64,000 nt of DNA from Panopea generosa (taxonomy: Eukaryota; Mollusca; Bivalvia; Adapedonta; Hiatellidae): contig CM055897.1 in assembly GCA_029582155.1 (NCBI GenBank), forward strand, positions 95,281,582 through 95,345,581, in the 5' to 3' direction. The translations under genes were made by a program, and so were the position numbers. Position 1 is the stretch's first letter; every line of letters starts with the position of its first letter. This document shows positions 57,880-64,000 of the stretch, piece by piece. Under the pieces are notes generated by a model, which made no database searches, was not told where the DNA came from, and saw only the letters and a program-made list of their open reading frames with translations.

Positions 57880-59007
57880 GTGCATACTGGCAAATTGTGC
57901 GACATTTTGCAGGTCTCTAAGGTGTCTTATAAAGATGGGTTTTTTTGTGTCTCCTGAGACAATTATGAACAGCAGATCAGATATCCAAATAATAAAAAAG
58001 CTTTCCAATTGCAGATAAAACTATTATCTGGTATGTAGTTAATTTAATCCGAATATAAATGCCACATCTGCAGGCAATTTTCGACATATGTGTTTACATT
58101 TTGTCAGCAGACTTTTATCATATTGTATTGGTTGCTAGGCAATTTATTGTAATACAAACAATCAGGCAAATGAGCAATAATAATTGATACAAGTATACAT
58201 ATGAAAATATGTAATGCAACTGTTCCTATTATTTATTTGCATATAAATGTGTCCATTACTTTTCCCTTTTGTTTTTTTATTTCTCCAATTTTTCCACTGA
58301 GAGAGAAGTCACTTCTCCCTAAAGTTCAGACTCAGTTTGAGCCCTGCTAGTATATAACTCAATAAAACTGAAACTTTGATACATTGCATGTAGCGTTATA
58401 GGCTGGATGGAACAACTTTATAACAGTCCTGTAAATCAGTAGCTTGTGTCCTTTAAAAAGTTTACTTCACCAATTTTGACCTGCTTAATGGACTTTGTTA
58501 TTACTTGCATAGGATTTTTCTCTTTCTCTCTCTTAACAAACTACATTCGGGTTCCATCCTAATGCAGTTGCCAGTGTCATTTTATATTTTCACCTGCCTA
58601 AAAATTCTATAAATTTGATAGAATTTTGCTATGAAAATATTAGCAAAATTCTATAATATTTTCATCCGCGGGTGAAAATATAATCTGACATCGGTATCTA
58701 AAGATTGAAATAGTGATATATATATGGCCCCATTTTATAGATAAAATTGTTGAAGTTGTTTATTCACACCTTATAGGTTGCCCAATCCTGATTTAATGGT
58801 TTTGTTTACATTGCAATGTGATATGTGTGTTTGAAGAAGAAAAAGAAAATAATTTTTGTGTTGATGCTATTGCCATGTTACCCTGATGTAAATACAGTGT
58901 TGTAGTAAAATCTCACACTGAAATTAATACAAATGGCTTCTGTATTTTATTGAGTCACTCCAATTAATCCAAACTGTTGTTAATTAATGCTGATACAAAT
59001 CAATTAA

Positions 59008-59533
59008 AGGGAATATTTCAGGATTTTTTAATTAAAATTGGCTTTAAACATATTTTCCCCAATATATCATGACTATACATACTCTCTGACACCATATTAC
59101 CTAAAGAATATCAATTTAAACATGCCAAAGAAATATATAGAAAAGGGATTTCCTGACTTGGGCTATACGCCTGTGTTAGATTAGAATACATTTCCTGCTT
59201 TAAATTGCAACATGTTTTTTGACGTATTAAATGAGTCATATGATTTCATTTTGATTTTAGTTTGATCAGTTATACAGGTTTATATGTAGTTAAAATTGTT
59301 TCATCATAGAAAGAGTTTAAATGAAGATGCAAAAGTCTTGAAACAGTATTTAAAAGTTGTCAGTTTTTAGAATGGGCTTTCGTTTCAAGTTACCACTGCA
59401 ATTTTATATCGATTTTGACATACATGTACCAAACCATCCAGATATTAATGATAATGAGATTATTTTTATCAATTTTAATAATTATTTTATTTTTTAAGAC
59501 ATTTATAGGTTTTTTTCCCCTGATACACTCCCT
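59008..59533. mobile_element. TTAA-type MITE (family S), long form
   Basis: Flanked by TTAA (59004-59007, 59534-59537). Ends are AGGGAATATTTCAGGATTTT and TGATACACTCCCT. It shares the interior (AATATATAGAAAAGGG, TTAAGACATTTATAG) with 38054-38252. Confidence 0.8.
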
Positions 59534-59660
59534 TTAACATATATCCTTGAAGCAACCATGAAGTAACATTATAACTGTTTGTTCTAACCACTCTAATTGA
59601 CGAGTTTAAGATGAGCGATAATCAAAACAGAATGACGATAATATTGTTTGGGTATATTGT

Positions 59661-60955
59661 TTTAGCTCTACTGGCCAAAGGCCAGAATGCTTATATGATT
59701 GTGCGTTGTCCGTCGTCTGTCATTTGTCATCTGTTAGCATCACTTACTCTGGAACCACTAGGCCAATTAAACTGAAACTTCACATGGATGTTTCTATTGC
59801 ATAGGAGACTATGCCGAAGACTTTTTTCGATCTGAAATTCAAGATGGCCATCATTAATAAAAATTGTCCAAAACTTCTACAGATTTTCAAAATGTTGATG
59901 TAGTAATGATGACCAACTATAGTTTTGTTAGATATGTTCAAATGGTGTCCCCAGGGTTAAAAATGACCCCCGTCCTGATGGTTCAATTAGGGAACACTTG
60001 TAATTATGATATTTTTTTTTTTTTGAATGGAAATGATTTTGCCTATATCTTCACAGAAGCATTGTTTTGTAAAGGAGGTTCAGATTTGTAAAAATTTCTT
60101 AAGGGGTCAGGAGAAAATTGGGAATTACAAAAATCGTTTTTCTAAAGAATTAGTATGTCAGATTTGTTCATATTTAGCATAAATTAAACCTATGAGTGGG
60201 GGTTTGATTGCAGATAAGAATTGAGAGGCTAAAATTTATAGGGGCCCTGTAAGGGGACTTAGATTTTACATAGGGATACTATGGGAAAACGGAAAATTCT
60301 CTTTTTTTTTCATCTATTCTGAAACCACAAGGCAAATTAAACTGAAACTTCACATGGATGTTTCTATTGCATAGGAGACTATACAGAAGATTTTTTTTTT
60401 TTTTTATCGAAATTCAAGATGATCGCCATTACTAAAAATAGTCCAAAACTTGAAAAATCTTCTTCACATCATGAACGGCCCAACAGATTTTCAAAATGTT
60501 TATGTAGTAACGATGACCAACTATAGTTTTTGTTAGATTTGTTCAATGGTGTCCCTAGGGTTAAAAATGACCCGGCCCCAAGGGTTCAATAAGGGGACAC
60601 ATGTCATTATAATAATTTTTTTTTTTTATAAATGGAAATGATTTTGCCTATATCTCCACAAAAGCATTCTTTGGTGAAGGAGGTTCAGATTTGTAAAAGG
60701 CTGCGTTTTATAAGGGTTCTGTACAGGGGACTATATTTTTTTTTACAGATTAATGGTATGGGAATTTAAAGTATTTCCTTCTCATACCCAAGCAATTAAG
60801 TTGTTGTTCAGTATGGGTGTAGTGGGGATATTTATCCATGAGTTGTTAAGACAACCCACAAAAAGAGGGTAAATATTGTGAAATTTCAAAAAGTGCTATG
60901 GCCACTATAAGTCAGTTGAGCGTCCTCAGGCCCTCTTGGGCCTCTTGTTGTTATT
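59661..60955 (+). repeat. Hairpin-headed dispersed repeat (family G), best copy
   Basis: Head TTTTAGCTCTACTGGCC then AAAGGCCAGAATGCTTA, followed by GTCCGTCGTCTGTC. Two ~570 bp modules start near ACCACTAGGCCAATTAAACT (59754) and 60322. The tail is AGGCCCTCTTGGGCCTCTTG, itself a palindrome, then TTGTT. Confidence 0.85.
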
Positions 60956-61180
60956 TGTGATTCACACAAATGGTAGCCCTACAATCCCCGCAGAAAAGTT
61001 TGGGAGCCAAATGATAAAAACACATTATACTGGAATTTACATTGTATGGAACCTACTGAATAGTGAGGTTAATCTGTGTGTAACATTAGAGGAACTTACA
61101 AAAAAAATCCTGAAATGTTCATCTGTTCATTTGTTGCAAGAAGAGCAATTCAGGTCATCTTGGACCTCTTGTTTTCATGT
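60956..61180 (+). repeat. Tail-like fragment of a hairpin-headed repeat
   Basis: It ends in CAGGTCATCTTGGACCTCTTGTTTT-type sequence (61148-61174), a diverged version of the family G tail. The body is unfamiliar and the open frame across it (60936-61190) has no recognisable domain. Confidence 0.45.
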
Positions 61181-61778
61181 ACAACATTAATGGCAATAGA
61201 AGTTGAAATGTTTGCACCCGCTTGTGGTGCTCTTGTTTCTTAGATACATCCATGTACTGTTTTCTGGAAATAGTGTAACACTATTAGAGCACTTGTATTT
61301 TATGTATGTTTAAATGTTGTGTCTACTCTATTATAAGAATCTTACATGGATTTGAGATTCTGATAGAAAGTTTCGTCTCGAGGGATAACGGTTTGGGTGG
61401 GGACGACACTCTGCCAAGTTACTTCAAAAACAATTATCCCAGCAGACCAAATTTTCTATCTGAACTGAAAAAGCTATGAATGATTCTTTTTCTTGCAAAC
61501 CAAACATATCAAACACTTATTTTGATTTAATTAATCATAGTTTGACCATGGTCACTTTTAAGATGTCGAGTTATATCATTTGCTTTCTGTGCGTCGCGTC
61601 ATAGGTGGTTCCACCGTCACAGTGCAAGAAATTTATATCGGTCTTAGGTTTAGATATTAATATTTTACCCCAGTAAAAATGCAGATATTTTCATCCAGTA
61701 TTCAAGAAAATATTGTCTTCTTGTATGTTTATTTCTAAAAATTTCAATCTCATTTCATTGACATATTGCATGTTATAG

Positions 61779-61994
61779 AACCAGTCCCTGTGAAAATGGT
61801 AGATAACCCCCATGCAGTACAGCGTCCCCACGCCACTCAAAACCTGCTCCTGAGGCAGGGCTCATTCCGCGGATTCTCCAAACTGCAGGAGGCATCTTCA
61901 CCATTTAAGAGGACATTGTCACTAAGGTTGAATGAGCTACCTTCTACACTACAACGGCAAAATGCTGTAGAGATATCACCTCCAAAATCTGCAG
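61779..61994 (+). CDS. numb: Numb coding exon 6: start of C-terminal tail, residues 211-282
   Basis: It follows GCATGTTATAG and ends GCAG before GTATGT, 216 bases, phase 1 at both ends. After a variable start it reads [18 protein letters not shown], then [20 protein letters not shown]. These are the two signature phosphorylation motifs of Numb; Ser239 (RQGSF) and Ser258 (RTLSL) correspond to mammalian Ser276 and Ser295, targets of aPKC and CaM kinases and 14-3-3 docking sites. The proline-rich region and the C-terminal NPF/DPF motifs must lie on later exons outside the window. Confidence 0.95.
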
Positions 61995-62165
61995 GTATGT
62001 TAAACTCAATTTTAAACAGTATTACTGTTAGTGTTCTACATCACAAGTTGTATGTATAATAGAGCATGAGATGCAGTATCAACATTTTAACATGCATATG
62101 ACTATAACTGATTGCCAATTTAATAATCTGAAACAATTGGCCTGCCAAGATGTAACGTGTGAACA

Positions 62166-63185
62166 TAATTGTTGACACAGTTATGTCTACACACCTCACA
62201 TAGTTGTTGACACAGTTATGTCTACACATGTCACACAGTCGTTGTCACAGTTATGTCTACACTCCTCACACAGTTGTTGTCACAGTTATGTCTACACCCC
62301 TCACACAGTTGTTGACACAGTTCTGTCTACACACCTCACACAGTTGTTGACACAGTTATGTCTACACACCTCACACAGTTGTTGACACAGTTATGTCTAC
62401 ACTCCTCACACAGTTGCTGACACAGTTATGTCTACACACCTCACACAGTTGTTGTCACAGTTATGTCTACACACGTCACACAGTCGTTGTCACAGTTATG
62501 TCTACACTCCTCACACAGTTGTTGTCACAGTTATGTCTACACCCCTCACACAGTTGTTGACACAGTTCTGTCTACACACCTCACACAGTTGTTGACACAG
62601 TTATGTCTACACACCTCACACAGTTGTTTTCACAGTTATGTCCACTCCTCACACAGTTGTTGTCACAGTTATGTCTACACACCTCACACAGTTGTTGTCA
62701 CAGTTATGTCTACACACCTCACACAGTTGTTGACACAGTAATGTCTACACACCTCACACAGTTGTTTTCACAGTTATGTCTACACACCTCACACAGTTGT
62801 TGACACAGTTATGTCTACACACCTCACACAGTTGTTGTCACAGTTATGTCTACACACCTCACACAGTTGTTGACACAGTTATGTCTACACACGTCACACA
62901 GTTGTTGACACAGTTATGTCTACACTCCTCACACAGTTGTTGTCACAGTTATGTCTACACACCTCACACAGTTGTTGTCATAGTTATGTCTACATTCCTC
63001 ACACAGTTGTTGTCACAGTTATGTCTACACACCTCACACAGTTGTTGACACAGTTATGTCTACACATGTCACACAGTTGTTGTCACAGTTATGTCTACAC
63101 TCCTCACACAGTTGTTGTCACAGTTATGTCTACACACCTCACACAGTTGTTGACACAGTTATGTCTACTCTACACATGTCACACA
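62166..63185 (+). repeat. 35 bp minisatellite, about 29 copies
   Basis: The unit is GTTGTTGACACAGTTATGTC plus TACACACCTCACACA. Variants alternate GTTGAC/GTTGTC and ACACACCTC/ACACTCCTC/ACACATGTC. Copies are highly similar, and longer blocks of variant order recur (compare 62225-62340 with 62470-62585), showing recent block duplication. Short open frames across it only reflect the lack of stops in the repeat. Confidence 0.95.
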
Positions 63186-63335
63186 ACAGTGTTTATTCAA
63201 ACTTTGCACTGAACATAAACCTATACATATAGTACAATTTACATTAACTCTTAGAAATACAGGTTTTCACAGTGGAATAATTCAAATGCGACACCATTTT
63301 TACCTGGTACTGTAAGTGCTAGCTATTCAGCTTAA

Positions 63336-63823
63336 AGCAACACATCCACGTTTAAACTTTTTTAAAAAGTTTTTCAATTGAGTTGTGAGCACATTTCCCA
63401 TACATAAATATATGGTCAGTGAGCTGTATATGTGCTAACAAACACTATCCAGAGCGCTTTAGAATTATAAAAAAGATGTCCAAATTATAAAGCGTGACAA
63501 ACGCTTTATAAATTATTTTTAAATTGCCAAGGATTCCAACTTGGCTTCAAATTGAATTATGCGAGTTGTATTAAAAAACTTCACGTTTTAGTGCGTAGTG
63601 TACTTTACCTGCCTTGAAAGTCATTTTGACAATTAAATTTTTTTTGAGTTACACGCTTGTTTTATAAAGTGTTAGTCACGCATTATAATCTGGGCATCAT
63701 TTTGTTCCGGATTGTGTTTATATGCTCATACACAGCTAATTGATCATATGTTTGTATGGGAAATGTGCTCATAACTCAATTTTTTTTTTTTTTTTTTTAA
63801 AGTTCAAATGTGGATGTGTTGCT
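63336..63823 (+). mobile_element. TTAA-type MITE (family T), full length 488 bp
   Basis: Flanked by TTAA (63332-63335, 63824-63827), with the same TIRs and interior as 46089-46578 and only scattered differences, so the family spread fairly recently. Confidence 0.9.
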
Positions 63824-64000
63824 TTAAAGTTGCTCAGATGGACATGCAACTGGGTGTTTCACCCCAAAAGAAATGGCCATGTTTTGGTAATAGAAATGAA
63901 TAAAAAGAGTTCTGACTATTATGGGAAATGATGACGTAAAATATAATATATGATATAATATTTATTAAATTCAATGTAGAAAACCAAGTGACGATAATTG

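Larger units (their letters stand above)
56417..58346 (-). mobile_element. Family H TIR transposon, interrupted copy
   Basis: The right end CTCAGTTTGAGCCCTG and left end CAGGCCTTAAACTAG are the ends of the element at 16379-17838 in reverse. Interior blocks match as well: 56495-56525 with the GTTAATTTTAAGGCGACTT block, 58070-58100 with the GAAAATTGCCTG block, 58130-58155 with TTGCCTAGCAACC. The left part is split by the 56529-57879 repeat. Target duplication is decayed (TTAGAA against CTAGTA). Confidence 0.8.
54080..61778 (+). other. numb: Numb intron 6 (7.7 kb)
   Basis: GTGAGT to GCATGTTATAG, phase 1. It contains a 25-base cryptic exon-like segment (54584-54608), hairpin-headed repeat relics, a family P MITE, a three-level nested insertion (56417-58346), a family S MITE and a family G repeat. 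I see nothing recognisable in 54610-55075, 58350-59000 and 61200-61775. Confidence 0.75.
61995..64000 (+). other. numb: Numb intron 7, 5' part
   Basis: It starts at GTATGT. It holds a 35 bp minisatellite and a family T MITE. No further exon is recognisable before the window ends. Confidence 0.75.

Noticed and set aside
62166-63185. CRISPR-like look of regularly spaced ~35 bp repeats
   Set aside because: The repeats are head to tail without spacers, and the locus is a eukaryotic intron.

Overview
The window is animal nuclear DNA: AT-rich, sparse in coding sequence, with GT-AG introns and dense small transposable elements. The encoded protein and the repeat content (tRNA-derived SINEs, many non-autonomous DNA transposons, repeats with a palindrome at one end) suggest a lophotrochozoan, most likely a bivalve mollusc. 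The species cannot be fixed from the sequence.

One protein-coding gene is supported: the 5' part of a Numb orthologue on the + strand. It has a likely promoter and non-coding first exon (about 10490-10822), then six coding exons: 13664-13835 (start codon 13698), 34213-34287, 35265-35342, 37042-37182, 53881-54079 and 61779-61994. Joined, they keep one open frame (phases 0,0,0,0,1,1). They cover the basic N-terminus, the whole PTB domain and the first part of the C-terminal tail with its two conserved phosphoserine motifs. The rest of the tail, including any NPF/DPF endocytic motifs and the stop codon, lies beyond base 64000. Numb is the membrane-associated endocytic adaptor that restrains Notch signalling in asymmetric cell division.

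Layout. 1-10480: repeat-rich upstream DNA. It holds a 1.95 kb DNA transposon with a clear target duplication, a minus-strand SINE, a 3.7 kb array built almost entirely of purine-purine-pyrimidine triplets, and decayed Gypsy reverse transcriptase and Polinton-type integrase relics. 10490-13663: promoter, first exon and intron 1. 13836-34212: a 20 kb intron 2 with interrupted SINEs, MITEs, a ~185 bp satellite and a 48 bp minisatellite. 34213-37182: three closely spaced PTB exons. 37183-53880: a 16.7 kb intron 5 holding two candidate in-frame microexons. 54080-61778: intron 6, with a three-level nested insertion. 61995-64000: start of intron 7, with a 35 bp minisatellite and a MITE.

The most interesting observations are (i) the two frame-preserving candidate microexons at 41121-41147 and 46893-46931, which would insert basic peptides into the PTB domain just before its C-terminal helix; (ii) three unrelated-looking TIR transposons that all carry 6 bp target duplications; (iii) the triplet-structured 3.7 kb array; and (iv) a TTAA-flanked MITE family carrying a precursor-miRNA-sized hairpin inside Numb introns.
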